Notes: generated from the sequence alone by a model not told the origin. A stretch of DNA of 64,000 bases from Sphingomonas profundi (GCF_009739515.1 NZ_CP046535.1:2976001-3040000); one strand, 5' to 3'. Shown: positions 39,122 through 50,030, counted from the stretch's first letter. Made by a program: numbers and translations.

Positions 39122-42100
39122 ATGCGTCATCTTCTAGCGGGAAGCGCGGGCATCGCGCTCGTCATGGCGGCGTCCGCCGCCCACGCCCAGGAAACCACCT
39201 CCACCATCCGCGGCACCGTATCGAGCGCCGGCGCGCCAGTGGCCGGCGCGGAGATCACGATCCTGAACGTGCCGTCGGGCACGCGCGCCACCGCGACGAC
39301 GGATGCCAACGGCAGTTTCAACGCGTCCGGCCTCCGGGTGGGCGGGCCGTTCACCGTCAGCGTCTCCGCGCCCGGCTTCACCAATGCAAGCGTGACGGAC
39401 GTCTACACGGTCGTCGCCCAGGCGTATGATCTGCCGATCGAACTGACGGCAGCGGACGCGGGTGCGCAGGACATCGTCGTAACCGCCTCGCGCATCGTGG
39501 GCGCCCGCACCGTGAGCCAAGGACCGGCAACGGTGCTCACCGCAGAGCAGATCGCCACCGTCGCCACCGTCAACCGCGACATTCGCGATCTGATGCGCCG
39601 CGATCCGTTTGCGCGACTCGACTATTCGGAAGGCAGTGGCCGAGCGGTCAGCTTCGCCGGCCAGAATGCGCGCTTCAACCGCTTCTCGATCGACGGCGTG
39701 CCGGTGACCGACAATTTCGGCCTCAACCCCGATGGCCTGCCGACCCGCCGCTCGCCGGTGCCGCTCGACGCGATCGGCCAGTTCCAGACGAAGGTAGCGC
39801 CGTTCGACGTGCGCGAGGGCAACTTCCAGGGCGGCGCGATCAACGCGATCCTGAAATCCGGGACGAACGAGTTCCACGGCACGGGCTTCTACGCCTACTC
39901 GTCTGACGAGCTGACCGGCGACAAGACCAAGGCCGGCCCGGGCGTTCCGACCGGACGCATCAACCTGCCGAACTTCAAGTACCAGAATTATGGCGCCGAG
40001 ATCAGCGGTCCGATCATCAAGGACAGGCTGTTCTTCATGGTCGCAGGCGAGCGGATACGCGCCGGCCTGCCGATCGCGGAAGGCACGGCAGGTGACAATG
40101 CCGGAACCGTGATCCCGAACATCACCGATGCCCAGCTCACCCAGATCCAGGGTCTCGCCAAGAGCCGCTACAATTACGACACCGGCGGCGTGCTGGACAA
40201 CAACGGCGACCGCGACGATCGCCTCGTCGCCAAGCTCGACGCGAACCTGTCTGAAACGCAGCGCGCCTCGATCACCTACATCTACACCAAGGACGAGATC
40301 CGCTTTAACCAGAATTCTAACGTCGGCGCCGCCAGCGGCACGGCGAACGCGCCCGGCCTGGGCCTCGAATCGAACGGCTATGTCGGATCGAACCGGCTGC
40401 ACACCGGCGTCGCCCAGTTGAACTCCGAATGGTCGGACGATTTCTCGACCGAGGTTCGCGGCTTCTACAAGGATTACAAGCGCGGTCAGGATCCGATCCT
40501 CGGTCGTGGCTTCGCGCAGTTCCAGGTCTGCACCGCGCCGACCTCCGATCGCGGCATGGCTACTTCCGGCACCGGCAACGACCTGTCGCTCGCCTGTCAG
40601 TCGGGTTTCGGCACCGTCTCGTTCGGACCGGATATCTCGCGGCAGTCCAATCAGCTGACAAGCCGCACCTATGGCGGCCTCGTCCAGGCGCGACTGACCC
40701 AGAACAACCACGATCTGCGCATCTTCGGTGAGTTCTCGGATACGAAGATCTTCAATCTCTTCGTTCAGCGCACCGCCGGCGACTATTATTTCGACTCGAT
40801 CGACGATTTCTCCCGCGGCAACGCGCAACGGCTGCGCTACGGCAACGCCGTGCCGTCACTCGATCCGGCGGATGGCGCGGCCCGGTTCCGCTATCAGTCC
40901 TATACCGCCGGTGTGCAGGATACGTGGCGGATCAACGACATGCTGACGCTCGCCTACGGCTTCCGCTACGATCTGTTCGGCGGTGACAGCCGCCCCGCGC
41001 TGAACCAGAACTTCCTCGCCCGCTACGGCTTCACCAACGCCACCTATACCAACGGTCTCGGCGTGTTCCAGCCGCGCATCGGCGTCGACTTCCGGCCGAC
41101 CAGCACGCTGACGCTGCGCGGCGGCGGCGGCATCTTCTCGGGTGGTTCGCCGGACGTGTACGTGTCCAACAGCTTCTCGAACACGGGCTTCCTGACGAAC
41201 TCGGTCGATATCCGGCAGAACAACAACTCGACCAGCTACACCGTGACCGGCCAGACCGGCGCCACGGCGAACGCGACGGGTGCCGCCTCGCTGACCAATG
41301 TCAACGGCACAACCATACCGGCGGCGGCGAACACGCTGCTCGGCAGCGCCTCCTCCTCGACGCTTGCCACCACCAACGCGCTGGATCCGAGCTTCAAGAT
41401 CCCGTCCCAGTGGCGTGCGACGCTCTCGGCGGACTGGACGCCGGAGTTCGACAACTTCCTCGGCGGCGGCTGGCGGTTCGGCGGCGACCTGCTCTACTCC
41501 GCAGTGCGTAACCAGGTATTCTTCACCGATCTGCGCGTGACGCCAACGGCGCTGCGCACGCCCGACGGTCGGATCCGCTACGCCTCGGTCACGAACTTCG
41601 CGGATACAGGGCAGGATCTGTTCCTGACCAACACGAAGAAGGGCCGCAGCTACATCGCCGTCGCGCGTGTCGACAAGCGCTTCGATTTCGGCCTCGATCT
41701 CAGCGCCAGCTATACCTATCAGGACGTCAAGGATCAGGCACCGGCCACCTCGTCCACGGCCGGCTCGAACTACGGCAACGGCGCGTTCCTCGATGCCAAC
41801 GGCGCGGCCTACGGCATCTCGAACGACGAGGTTAAGCACAACATCAAGTACAGCGTGACCGTCGATCACGCCTTCTTCGGCGACTACAAGTCGACCATCT
41901 CGCTGTTCGGCGAAACCCGCATCGGCAAGCCGTACAGCTACACGATGCAGGATACGTCGACCGCGCGCAGCCCGATCTTCGGGACGGCGGGCTCGAACAC
42001 CCGCTACCTGCTGTACGTGCCGACCTCCACGACGGACGCGCTCGTTTCATACGACAGCGCGGCCACACAGGCGGCGCTCGATCAGCTCATCAATTCGACC

Positions 42101-42508
42101 GGACTGGACAAGTATCGGGGCAAGATCGCCCCGCGCAACGCCTTCAACTCGAAGTGGTTCACGAAGCTCGATCTGCACGTTGCGCAGGAGATACCGACCG
42201 GCGTCGGCGGCAGCCGTATCCAGCTGTTCATGGATATCGAGAACTTCACCAACCTGATAAACAAGAAGTGGGGCCAGATCCGGGAATATTCGTTCCCGTA
42301 CACCATTCCGGCGGTGCGGGTGCAGTGCCTGACAACGCCGGTTGCCACGGGTACCGCGCCAACCGCGGCGCAGCAGACGGCGAACTCCGGCCAAGCCTGC
42401 GCGCAGTATCGCTATACCTCGCCGAACACACAGCCCTCGGCCCAGAACGTGATCTCGTCGCGCCAGTCGCTGTACCAGATCCGCGTGGGCGCCCGGTTCA
42501 CCTTCTGA
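39122..42508 (+). CDS. TonB-dependent receptor, Oar/carboxypeptidase-regulatory type
   Basis: A 1128-residue outer-membrane transporter. The signal peptide ends at about residue 22 (SAAHAQ). A carboxypeptidase-regulatory-like domain follows (about 26-110), then the plug domain (from about 115, VVTASRI) and a large beta-barrel ending in Phe (RVGARFTF). The overall plan matches Oar-type receptors of Sphingomonadales and Myxococcales. The substrate is unknown. Position opposite the Entner-Doudoroff operon suggests a sugar or oligosaccharide, but this is inference. It has its own strong intrinsic terminator. Confidence 0.94.
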   Translation: MRHLLAGSAGIALVMAASAAHAQETTSTIRGTVSSAGAPVAGAEITILNVPSGTRATATTDANGSFNASGLRVGGPFTVSVSAPGFTNASVTDVYTVVAQAYDLPIELTAADAGAQDIVVTASRIVGARTVSQGPATVLTAEQIATVATVNRDIRDLMRRDPFARLDYSEGSGRAVSFAGQNARFNRFSIDGVPVTDNFGLNPDGLPTRRSPVPLDAIGQFQTKVAPFDVREGNFQGGAINAILKSGTNEFHGTGFYAYSSDELTGDKTKAGPGVPTGRINLPNFKYQNYGAEISGPIIKDRLFFMVAGERIRAGLPIAEGTAGDNAGTVIPNITDAQLTQIQGLAKSRYNYDTGGVLDNNGDRDDRLVAKLDANLSETQRASITYIYTKDEIRFNQNSNVGAASGTANAPGLGLESNGYVGSNRLHTGVAQLNSEWSDDFSTEVRGFYKDYKRGQDPILGRGFAQFQVCTAPTSDRGMATSGTGNDLSLACQSGFGTVSFGPDISRQSNQLTSRTYGGLVQARLTQNNHDLRIFGEFSDTKIFNLFVQRTAGDYYFDSIDDFSRGNAQRLRYGNAVPSLDPADGAARFRYQSYTAGVQDTWRINDMLTLAYGFRYDLFGGDSRPALNQNFLARYGFTNATYTNGLGVFQPRIGVDFRPTSTLTLRGGGGIFSGGSPDVYVSNSFSNTGFLTNSVDIRQNNNSTSYTVTGQTGATANATGAASLTNVNGTTIPAAANTLLGSASSSTLATTNALDPSFKIPSQWRATLSADWTPEFDNFLGGGWRFGGDLLYSAVRNQVFFTDLRVTPTALRTPDGRIRYASVTNFADTGQDLFLTNTKKGRSYIAVARVDKRFDFGLDLSASYTYQDVKDQAPATSSTAGSNYGNGAFLDANGAAYGISNDEVKHNIKYSVTVDHAFFGDYKSTISLFGETRIGKPYSYTMQDTSTARSPIFGTAGSNTRYLLYVPTSTTDALVSYDSAATQAALDQLINSTGLDKYRGKIAPRNAFNSKWFTKLDLHVAQEIPTGVGGSRIQLFMDIENFTNLINKKWGQIREYSFPYTIPAVRVQCLTTPVATGTAPTAAQQTANSGQACAQYRYTSPNTQPSAQNVISSRQSLYQIRVGARFTF

Positions 42509-42530
42509 GGCGACCGGCGATAGCCACGAG

Positions 42531-42570
42531 AAAGACCCGCCTCTCAACCGGGAGAGGCGGGTCTTTTTCG
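42531..42570. terminator. Intrinsic terminator after the Oar-like receptor
   Basis: A perfect 15-bp stem (aaagacccgcctctc paired with gagaggcgggtcttt) closes a short loop and runs into TTTTT on the plus strand. The A-run on the other side means it can also end the minus-strand gene at 42578, which ends eight bases away. It is the clearest intrinsic terminator in the window. Confidence 0.9.
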
Positions 42571-42577
42571 TTACGGC

Positions 42578-42946
42578 TCAGCCACGCCGCGTCATCGCCG
42601 ACGCCGCCGCGAACGCCGCCGCCAGCAGCAGGTCGATGATCGCGAAGGGCAGCATGGCGGGGTCCAAACGACCTTCGCCGATTAGCAGCAGGCAGGGGAT
42701 GGCGAAGGAGAGCTTGCTCGCCACGCCGACCCAGATCAGCGGGCGGAAGCGGCGGAAGTCGCTGCCGATCGCGAGGTAGAGCAATTGCGTCGCGCCGGCG
42801 GCGCCCGCAAAGGCGTAGCGGAAGAAGGCGGCGGCGCCATCGGCGCCCGCCGGCCGCAGCCACAGCGGGGCGACGGCCAGCAGCCCGTACACGCCGGCGC
42901 CGAGGAACAGCCAGCGCAGCATCCGGCCCTCACGATCGCCCGGCAT
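42578..42946 (-). CDS. Small integral membrane protein
   Basis: A 122-residue protein with four predicted membrane helices and no recognised family. It starts with [12 protein letters not shown], with AAGGAG six bases upstream. A longer frame to 43000 lacks such a site. Function is unknown. Confidence 0.75.
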   Translation of the reverse strand: MPGDREGRMLRWLFLGAGVYGLLAVAPLWLRPAGADGAAAFFRYAFAGAAGATQLLYLAIGSDFRRFRPLIWVGVASKLSFAIPCLLLIGEGRLDPAMLPFAIIDLLLAAAFAAASAMTRRG

Positions 42947-43042
42947 CCGCCTCTCCTTCCGCTTTCCCGCAATCTCGCGCGTCACCGGCACGCCGCACAA
43001 GCGGAAACCGCGGCGCGGTAGACGCCGCCGTGTCGGCCGGGC

Positions 43043-43980
<938 letters not shown>

Positions 43981-43984
<4 letters not shown>

Positions 43985-44742
43985 ACTGGCGGGCGGCGCG
44001 GGCGCTTTACATGTTCGAGCTGGCGCGCACCTGGCGCACCCTGTTCCAGAGCCTCTTCACGCCGGTGCTGACGACCTCGCTCTACTTCATCGTGTTCGGC
44101 TCGGCGATCGGCAGCCGCATGCAGGAGGTGGGCGGCGTGCCGTACGGCGCCTTCATCATCCCCGGCCTGATGCTGCTGACGATCCTGTCGGAGAGCATCG
44201 CCAACGCCTCGTTCGGCATCTACCTGCCGCGCTTCACCGGCACGATCTACGAGCTGCTCTCGGCCCCGGTCGGCACGGTGGAGATCCTGCTCGGCTATAT
44301 CGGCGCGGCGGCGACCAAATCGGTGATCCTCGCCCTCATCATCCTGGCGACGGCGCGCCTGTTCGTGCCGTTCCATATCGTTCACCCGGTGTGGGCGGCG
44401 GCCTTCCTGCTGCTGATCGCGGTGAGCTTCTGCCTGTTCGGCTTCATCCTCGGCCTGTGGGCGGACGGGTTCGAGAAATTGCAGGTGGTGCCGCTGATGG
44501 TGGTGACGCCGCTGACGTTCCTGGGCGGCACCTTCTACTCGATCGACATGCTGCCCCAGCCGTGGCGCACGATCACGATGTTCAACCCGATCGTCTATCT
44601 GGTGAACGGCTTCCGCTGGGCCTTCTACGGCACCAGCGACGTGGACATCCGGCTGAGCGCGGGGCTGACCCTGCTGTTCATGCTCGGCTGCATCGCGGCG
44701 ATCACCTGGATCTTCCGCACCGGCTACCGCCTGCGCACCTGA
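43981..44742 (+). CDS. ABC-2 type exporter, membrane subunit
   Basis: A 253-residue permease with about six predicted helices and the ABC-2 pattern, including the [16 protein letters not shown] segment before the last helices. It pairs with the overlapping ATPase gene. The substrate could be a drug, lipid or polysaccharide and cannot be told from sequence. Confidence 0.94.
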
Positions 44743-44794
44743 TCCCGGGCGAAGGCAAGGGTGACATCGGCCATCCTTGCGCTACCATCGCCGC

Positions 44795-46093
44795 ATGCGC
44801 TTCCTCGCCCTCATCGCCGCCGCCCTCCTCGCGGCACCCGCGCCGGCGGCGCTCTCGCCGGCCGAGAGGCGGATCGCCGCTGTGGTGGATGCGGAGCAGG
44901 AACGCTCGATCGCCCTCCTCCAGCGGCTGGTGGACGTGAACAGCGGCACGATGAACCTCGCCGGCGTGGAGGCCGTGGGCCGCATGATGCGCGCGGAGCT
45001 GGAGCCGCTGGGCTTCGCCGTGACGTGGCGGCCGATGGCCTCCACCAAGCGCGCCGGCCACCTGATCGCGATCCACAAGGGCAAGCCCGGCGCGAAGCGG
45101 CTGCTGCTGATCGGCCACCTCGATACGGTGTTCGAGAAGGACTCGCCGTTCCAGCGCTTCGTGCGTCGCGGCGATCAGGCCGAAGGGCCGGGCGCCGGCG
45201 ACGACAAGGGCGGCATGGTCGTGATGCTCGGTGCGCTGCGGGCGATGAAGGCGGCGGGCACGCTGGCAAGTGCCAATATCGAGATCGTGCTGACCGGCGA
45301 CGAGGAGGATGCCGGCGATCCGATCGACGTCGCCCGCGCCGATCTGGTGGCGGCGGGGAAGCGGGCGGACGCGGCGCTGGATTTCGAAGGGCTCGTGGTG
45401 GAGCAGGGGCGCGACATGGGGTCCATCGCGCGCCGGTCCTCGAACAGCTGGGCGCTGACCGCCACGGGGCGGACCGGCCACTCCTCGCTGATCTTCAACC
45501 TCGAACATGGCGACGGCGCGATCAACGAGCTGGCCCGCATCGTCACCGCGTTCCGCACGCAACTGCCCGAGCCGAACCTGACGTTCAACGTCGGCCTGAT
45601 CGCCGGCGGCGCCACCGCCACGCTCGATCCGGACGGCGTGCGCGCCAGCGCCACGGGCAAGACGAACGTGATCCCCGCTACCGCCGTGGCGCGCGGCGAT
45701 TTCCGCACCCTGTCGGAAGAGCAGACCCGGCGGGTGAAGGCGAAGATGCAGGCGATCGTCGCCGCGCATGCGCCGGGCACAGATGCGCGGATCGCCTTCG
45801 ATCCCGGCGGCTATCCGGCGATGGCGCCAACGGCGGGCAACCGCGCGCTGCTGGCGCGGCTGAACGGCATCAACCGCGACCTGGGCCTCGCCGAGATGCC
45901 GCCGCTCGATCCGCTACGGCGCGGCGCCGGCGACATCTCGTTCGTGGCGGCGGACGTCGACGGGCTCGTCGGCCTGGGCACCGCCAGCCGCGGCGATCAT
46001 GCGCCGGGCGAGACGGTGGACCTCGCCAGCATCCCCCGCCAGGCCAAGCGCGCCGCGATCCTGATGAGCAGGCTGTCGGCGGAGACGCGCTGA
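44795..46093 (+). CDS. Exported M20-family metallopeptidase
   Basis: A 432-residue zinc peptidase with a signal peptide (MRFLALIAAALLAAPAPA). The metal-binding motifs are IGHLDTVFE and GAGDDKGGMV, the catalytic Glu pair is in TGDEEDAG, and later D and H residues (DFEGLVVEQG and DISFVAADVDG) complete the M20 set. The dimerisation domain between has TGRTGHSS. It resembles carboxypeptidase G2-type enzymes acting on glutamyl or peptide substrates. The ATG giving MRFLALI is preferred over an upstream TTG. Confidence 0.93.
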   Translation: MRFLALIAAALLAAPAPAALSPAERRIAAVVDAEQERSIALLQRLVDVNSGTMNLAGVEAVGRMMRAELEPLGFAVTWRPMASTKRAGHLIAIHKGKPGAKRLLLIGHLDTVFEKDSPFQRFVRRGDQAEGPGAGDDKGGMVVMLGALRAMKAAGTLASANIEIVLTGDEEDAGDPIDVARADLVAAGKRADAALDFEGLVVEQGRDMGSIARRSSNSWALTATGRTGHSSLIFNLEHGDGAINELARIVTAFRTQLPEPNLTFNVGLIAGGATATLDPDGVRASATGKTNVIPATAVARGDFRTLSEEQTRRVKAKMQAIVAAHAPGTDARIAFDPGGYPAMAPTAGNRALLARLNGINRDLGLAEMPPLDPLRRGAGDISFVAADVDGLVGLGTASRGDHAPGETVDLASIPRQAKRAAILMSRLSAETR

Positions 46094-46252
46094 CCCCGAC
46101 CCCGCAGGCTCACCCGCCACCGCGCGCCTTCCCCGCACCCACCTGTCCCCGGTCTTATTCCCGGTTGCGCGGGCATGCGCGCGTAATGTTGGGAAACATC
46201 CCGTCCGACGACGGTTCTGGGGCTAACCATTTGTCAACAGGAGGGAATGGCG

Positions 46253-47359
46253 ATGATGCAGGTAAGGGACTTCGCGCGCACGATAGCGCTGACTGGGCTT
46301 CTGGCGGCCGGCACCGGCGCCTTCGCGCAATCCGCCACCTCCACCAACGCGGCCCCGCCGCCCCCGCCGGCAAAGACGGCGACCGCGCCGGCGCCCGCCG
46401 CCGCCGACATGCAGGCGGTGCTGGACGCGATCGCCGCGCTCGGCCCGAAGCCGATCGAGACGCTGACGCCGGTCAAGGCGCGCATCCAGCCCTCCGCCGC
46501 CGATGGCGCGAAGGCGGTGATGCGGGCGAAGGGCATGTCGACCGCGCCGGACCCGGCGGTGGTCACGATGGACAAGCCCTATGGCGACGATCCGATGCAG
46601 TTCGGCCGCATCTACAAGCCGGCGGCGGCGAACGCGGCCACGCCGCTGCCCGTGATCGTCTATTATCATGGCGGCGGCTGGGTGATCGCCGACGTGAACA
46701 CCTACGATGCCGCGCCCCGGCTGATGGCCAAGCAGCTGAACGCGATCGTCGTGTCGGTCGAGTATCGCCACGCGCCGGAGTTCAAGTTCCCGGCGCAGCA
46801 TGAGGATGCGGCGGCCGCCTATCGCTGGGTGCTGCAGAACGCCGCGTCATGGGGTGGCGATCCGGCGAAGATCGCGCTGGCGGGCGAGAGCGCCGGCGGC
46901 AACCTGGCCGTCGCCACCGCCATCTACGCGCGGGACAATGGCTTGGCGGCGCCCGTTCACATCCTGTCGGTCTACCCCATCGCGAACAGCGCCAAGACGC
47001 TGCCCTCTCGCATGGACAGCGCCAACGCCAAGCCGCTGAACGGCGCGATGCTGCCGTGGTTCGGCTATTACTACTCGAAGACGATGGCCGATCAGATGGA
47101 TCCGCGCGTCAATCTGGTGAAGGCGAACCTGCGCGGCCTGCCGCCGACGACGATCGTCAACGCCCAGATCGATCCGCTCCGCTCGGATGGCGAGACGCTG
47201 GCGCAGGCGATGCGCGCCGCCGGCGACAAGGTGGAGCAGCGCACCTTCCCCGGCGTGACGCACGAGTTCTTCGGCATGGGGCCAGTGGTGCGCGGCGCCT
47301 ACGATGCCGAGCAATACGCCTTCGGCCAGCTGAAGAAGGCCTTCGACAAGGCCAAGTGA
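46253..47359 (+). CDS. Exported alpha/beta hydrolase (hormone-sensitive-lipase type)
   Basis: A 368-residue esterase with a signal peptide (ending GAFAQ), a Pro/Ala linker, and the HSL-family oxyanion motif YYHGGGW. The nucleophile is in GESAGGN, the Asp in NAQIDPLRSDGE and the His in GVTHEF. Three ATGs cluster at the start. The second, at 46253, lies eight bases from AGGAGG and is the best fit; the first, at 46247, is only two bases from it. Likely substrates are short-chain esters. Confidence 0.92.
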   Translation: MMQVRDFARTIALTGLLAAGTGAFAQSATSTNAAPPPPPAKTATAPAPAAADMQAVLDAIAALGPKPIETLTPVKARIQPSAADGAKAVMRAKGMSTAPDPAVVTMDKPYGDDPMQFGRIYKPAAANAATPLPVIVYYHGGGWVIADVNTYDAAPRLMAKQLNAIVVSVEYRHAPEFKFPAQHEDAAAAYRWVLQNAASWGGDPAKIALAGESAGGNLAVATAIYARDNGLAAPVHILSVYPIANSAKTLPSRMDSANAKPLNGAMLPWFGYYYSKTMADQMDPRVNLVKANLRGLPPTTIVNAQIDPLRSDGETLAQAMRAAGDKVEQRTFPGVTHEFFGMGPVVRGAYDAEQYAFGQLKKAFDKAK

Positions 47360-47401
47360 CCCGGCGATCAAGTGAACCCCGCAATCAGGAGGAACCCGAT
47401 C

Positions 47402-47887
47402 ATGAGAGTGCATCTGCTCGTCGCGGCAATCGCCGCCAGCACCACCGCCACCCCGCTGCTGGCGCAGGCGATGACGCCCGCCGAATACGTCGCCACCGCC
47501 GGCGCCAGCGACCTGTACGAGCGGCAATCCAGCCAGATCGTGCTGGAGACCACCGCCGATCCCAACGTCCGCTCCTTCGCGACGATGATGGTGAGCGCGC
47601 ACGCCAAGAGCACGGCGGACGTGAAGGCGGCCGCCGCCAAGTCGAAGGTGAAGGCCGCGCCGCCGGCGCTGATGCCCGCGCAGGCGGAGATGATCGCCCA
47701 GCTGAAGGCGGAGACCGGGCCGGCGCGCGATGCCGCCTACATCGCCCAGCAGAAGGTCGCGCACGGCCAGGCGCTGGCGGTGCAGCAGGCCTATGCGGCA
47801 GGCGGCACCGCGCCGGCGCTGAAGGCCACCGCCGCCACGATCGTGCCCGTAGTGCAGGATCATATCGCGATGCTGATGAAGATGTGA
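47402..47887 (+). CDS. DUF4142 exported protein
   Basis: A 161-residue protein with a signal peptide (ending PLLAQA) and a helical DUF4142 domain, seen as YVATAGASDLYERQSSQ, VRSFATMMVSAHAKS and a C-terminal VVQDHIAMLMKM. The family is periplasmic, of unknown function, and often stress-induced. AGGAGG sits upstream of the ATG at 47402. It lies 42 bases after the esterase gene. Confidence 0.9.
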   Translation: MRVHLLVAAIAASTTATPLLAQAMTPAEYVATAGASDLYERQSSQIVLETTADPNVRSFATMMVSAHAKSTADVKAAAAKSKVKAAPPALMPAQAEMIAQLKAETGPARDAAYIAQQKVAHGQALAVQQAYAAGGTAPALKATAATIVPVVQDHIAMLMKM

Positions 47888-47907
47888 TCGCGGCCTGAGC
47901 CAAGATC

Positions 47908-47936
47908 GGGCGGGTGCGCATGCCGCGCACCCGCCC
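47908..47936 (+). terminator. GC-rich hairpin after the DUF4142 gene
   Basis: A perfect 12-bp stem (gggcgggtgcgc paired with gcgcacccgccc) closes a 5-base loop 20 bases after the stop codon. No U-tract follows, so it is a terminator-like or mRNA-stabilising hairpin. It separates this gene from the fused hydrolase downstream. Confidence 0.5.
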
Positions 47937-47964
47937 GCCCCTTCCCGACGTTACGAGCCCTGCC

Positions 47965-49986
47965 ATGCCCTTCCTGACGACCGACACGCTCGAAATCGCC
48001 TATCGCGACGCCGGCCCGCGCGACGGCCCGGCCGTGCTGCTGATCCACGGTTGGCCGGACGACGCCTCCACCTGGGACGAGGTGGTGCCGGCGCTGAACG
48101 AGGCCGGCCTGCGGACGATCGTGCCCACCCTGCGCGGCTTCGGCGAAACGCGCTTCGTCGGCGATGGCCCACGCACCGGCAACAGCGCGATCCTGGCGAT
48201 GGACATGATCGCCCTGATGGACGGCCTTGGCATCGACCGCTTCATGGTGGCGGGGCATGACTGGGGCGCGAACGCCGCGGAGGCCATGGCCGTCGGCTGG
48301 CCGGAGCGGATCGAGCGGATGGCGATGCTCTGCACCCCGCCGCGTCTCGGCGGTATGCCGACGCCGCCGTTCGAACAGGCGCAGCGGCAATGGTATCACT
48401 GGTTCATGGCGACGGCGCGCGGCGCGCAGGCGGTGCGCGACGATCGCAAGGGCTTCGCCCACATCCACTGGGTCAACTGGTCGCCGCCCGGCTGGTTCGA
48501 CGAGACGACATTCGAGCGCGTCGCCCGCTCGTTCGAGGCGCCGGACTGGGCCGACATCACCCTGCACAGCTACCGCGCCCGCTGGGACGAGGCGGAGCCC
48601 GATCCCGCCAGCCGCTGGCTGGAGGAGAAGGTCAGGGAGACCGCCACCCTGTCGCTGCCCGCCATCTACGTGCAGGGCGCGGTGGACGGGGTGAACCCGC
48701 CATCGGCGGCAAAGGACGTGCCGGCGAAGTTCGCCGGGCCGTTCGCCTTCGTCACCCTCTCCGGCGTCGGCCACTTCGCCCAGCGGGAGGCGCCGGACGC
48801 GGTGTCCCGCCACCTTACCGCGCTATTCGCCGGCGATCCCGCCACCCTTTTAGACATGAACGACCGGAGCCTGATCGTGAAGAAAGCCAAACCCTATCTC
48901 GTCGGCCTCGCCGCGGCCGGCGCCATCGCCGCCGTTACCGCCGGTGCCACCGCCGTCGCGCAGACGCGCGGCCCGCTGACCCAGGTCGCGCGCTTCGATC
49001 ATCAGGCGACCGGCGTCGCCGTGACGGCCGACGGCCGGCGCTTCGTCAACTTCCCGCGCTGGACGGACGATGCGCCGATCTCCGTCGCCGAGATCCGCAA
49101 GGACGGTTCGCTCGCGCCCTATCCAGATGCGAAGTGGAACAGCTGGCGCAACGCCAAGGCCAACGAGCTGCCGGTCGGCGATCACTTCGTCTGCGTCCAG
49201 TCGATCGTGCCGGACGGGCACGGCAACCTCTGGGTGCTCGATCCCGGCGCGCCCGGCAACGAGAAGATATTGGAGGGCGCGCCCAAGCTCGTCCGCATCG
49301 ATCTCGCGACCGACCGGGTGACGAAGGTGATCGCGGTGCCGGCCGACGTGGCGTTGCAGGGCACCTACCTGAACGACATCCGCTTCTCGCCGGACGGACG
49401 GATCGGCTACATCACCGACAGCGGCACGCGCGGCGCAATCATCGTCGTCGATCTCGAGAGCGGCAAGGCCTTCCGTGCGCTGGACGGCCACCCCTTCACC
49501 CAGATCGACAAGAAGGTGACGGTGGAGATAGACGGCAAGCCCCTGCTCCGCCCGGACGGACGCCAGCCCGCCTTCGCGTCGGACGGCATCGCCATCTCGA
49601 ACGACGGCAGGACGCTCTACTGGCAGGCGCTCACCGGCAAGACGCTCTACGCGATCGACACAGCCCGGCTGCGGCCCGACGTGAGCGAGGCCGATCGCGC
49701 CGCGGCGGTGAAGACGGTCGCGACGACGCACGTCGCCGACGGTCTCTGGATGAGCAAGGCCGGCGTGCTCTACATCACCTCGCCCGGCAACTATTCGATC
49801 ACCCGGCTGAACGGGACGAAGGTGGAGACGGTGCTGAAGGACAAGCGCCTGCGCTGGCCCGACACCTTCTCCGAGGGGCCGGACGGGACGATCTACGTCA
49901 CCGCGAGCCACATCCAGGACACGCAATGGTTCACCCCCGGCGCGCCGCCCTCGATCCGCACCGAGCTGTTCTCGTTCAAGCTCTGA
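47965..49986 (+). CDS. In-frame fusion: alpha/beta hydrolase plus royal-jelly/SMP-30-like protein
   Basis: One 673-residue open frame holds two proteins. The N-terminal part is an epoxide-hydrolase/dehalogenase-type alpha/beta hydrolase with HGWPD (28-32), nucleophile Asp99 in AGHDWG and His270 in GVGHFAQ. The C-terminal part (from about 330) is a beta-propeller of the major-royal-jelly/SMP-30 type. Between them, residues 305-335 look like a signal peptide starting from a GTG with a GGAG site seven bases upstream. Codons CTT TTA just before the junction are rare for this genome, and a TAG lies one frame off at 48851, so a lost stop codon is likely. A separate start for the second part is listed below. 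Confidence 0.82.
   Translation: MPFLTTDTLEIAYRDAGPRDGPAVLLIHGWPDDASTWDEVVPALNEAGLRTIVPTLRGFGETRFVGDGPRTGNSAILAMDMIALMDGLGIDRFMVAGHDWGANAAEAMAVGWPERIERMAMLCTPPRLGGMPTPPFEQAQRQWYHWFMATARGAQAVRDDRKGFAHIHWVNWSPPGWFDETTFERVARSFEAPDWADITLHSYRARWDEAEPDPASRWLEEKVRETATLSLPAIYVQGAVDGVNPPSAAKDVPAKFAGPFAFVTLSGVGHFAQREAPDAVSRHLTALFAGDPATLLDMNDRSLIVKKAKPYLVGLAAAGAIAAVTAGATAVAQTRGPLTQVARFDHQATGVAVTADGRRFVNFPRWTDDAPISVAEIRKDGSLAPYPDAKWNSWRNAKANELPVGDHFVCVQSIVPDGHGNLWVLDPGAPGNEKILEGAPKLVRIDLATDRVTKVIAVPADVALQGTYLNDIRFSPDGRIGYITDSGTRGAIIVVDLESGKAFRALDGHPFTQIDKKVTVEIDGKPLLRPDGRQPAFASDGIAISNDGRTLYWQALTGKTLYAIDTARLRPDVSEADRAAAVKTVATTHVADGLWMSKAGVLYITSPGNYSITRLNGTKVETVLKDKRLRWPDTFSEGPDGTIYVTASHIQDTQWFTPGAPPSIRTELFSFKL
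48877..49986 (+). CDS. Royal-jelly/SMP-30-like exported protein (internal start)
   Basis: If translated from the internal GTG, this is a 369-residue protein beginning MKKAKPYL and a typical signal peptide (cleavage near TAVAQ). The mature part is a six-bladed propeller with YITDSGTRGAIIVVDLESG, found in bacterial major-royal-jelly proteins and lactonase-like SMP-30 enzymes. A GGAG site seven bases before the GTG supports independent translation. In the fused form the signal would be internal and the export route unclear. Confidence 0.6.
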   Translation: MKKAKPYLVGLAAAGAIAAVTAGATAVAQTRGPLTQVARFDHQATGVAVTADGRRFVNFPRWTDDAPISVAEIRKDGSLAPYPDAKWNSWRNAKANELPVGDHFVCVQSIVPDGHGNLWVLDPGAPGNEKILEGAPKLVRIDLATDRVTKVIAVPADVALQGTYLNDIRFSPDGRIGYITDSGTRGAIIVVDLESGKAFRALDGHPFTQIDKKVTVEIDGKPLLRPDGRQPAFASDGIAISNDGRTLYWQALTGKTLYAIDTARLRPDVSEADRAAAVKTVATTHVADGLWMSKAGVLYITSPGNYSITRLNGTKVETVLKDKRLRWPDTFSEGPDGTIYVTASHIQDTQWFTPGAPPSIRTELFSFKL

Positions 49987-50030
49987 GGCCGGCACGCACC
50001 GCCAGATCATTACCGCCGGGAGAGCGAGAC

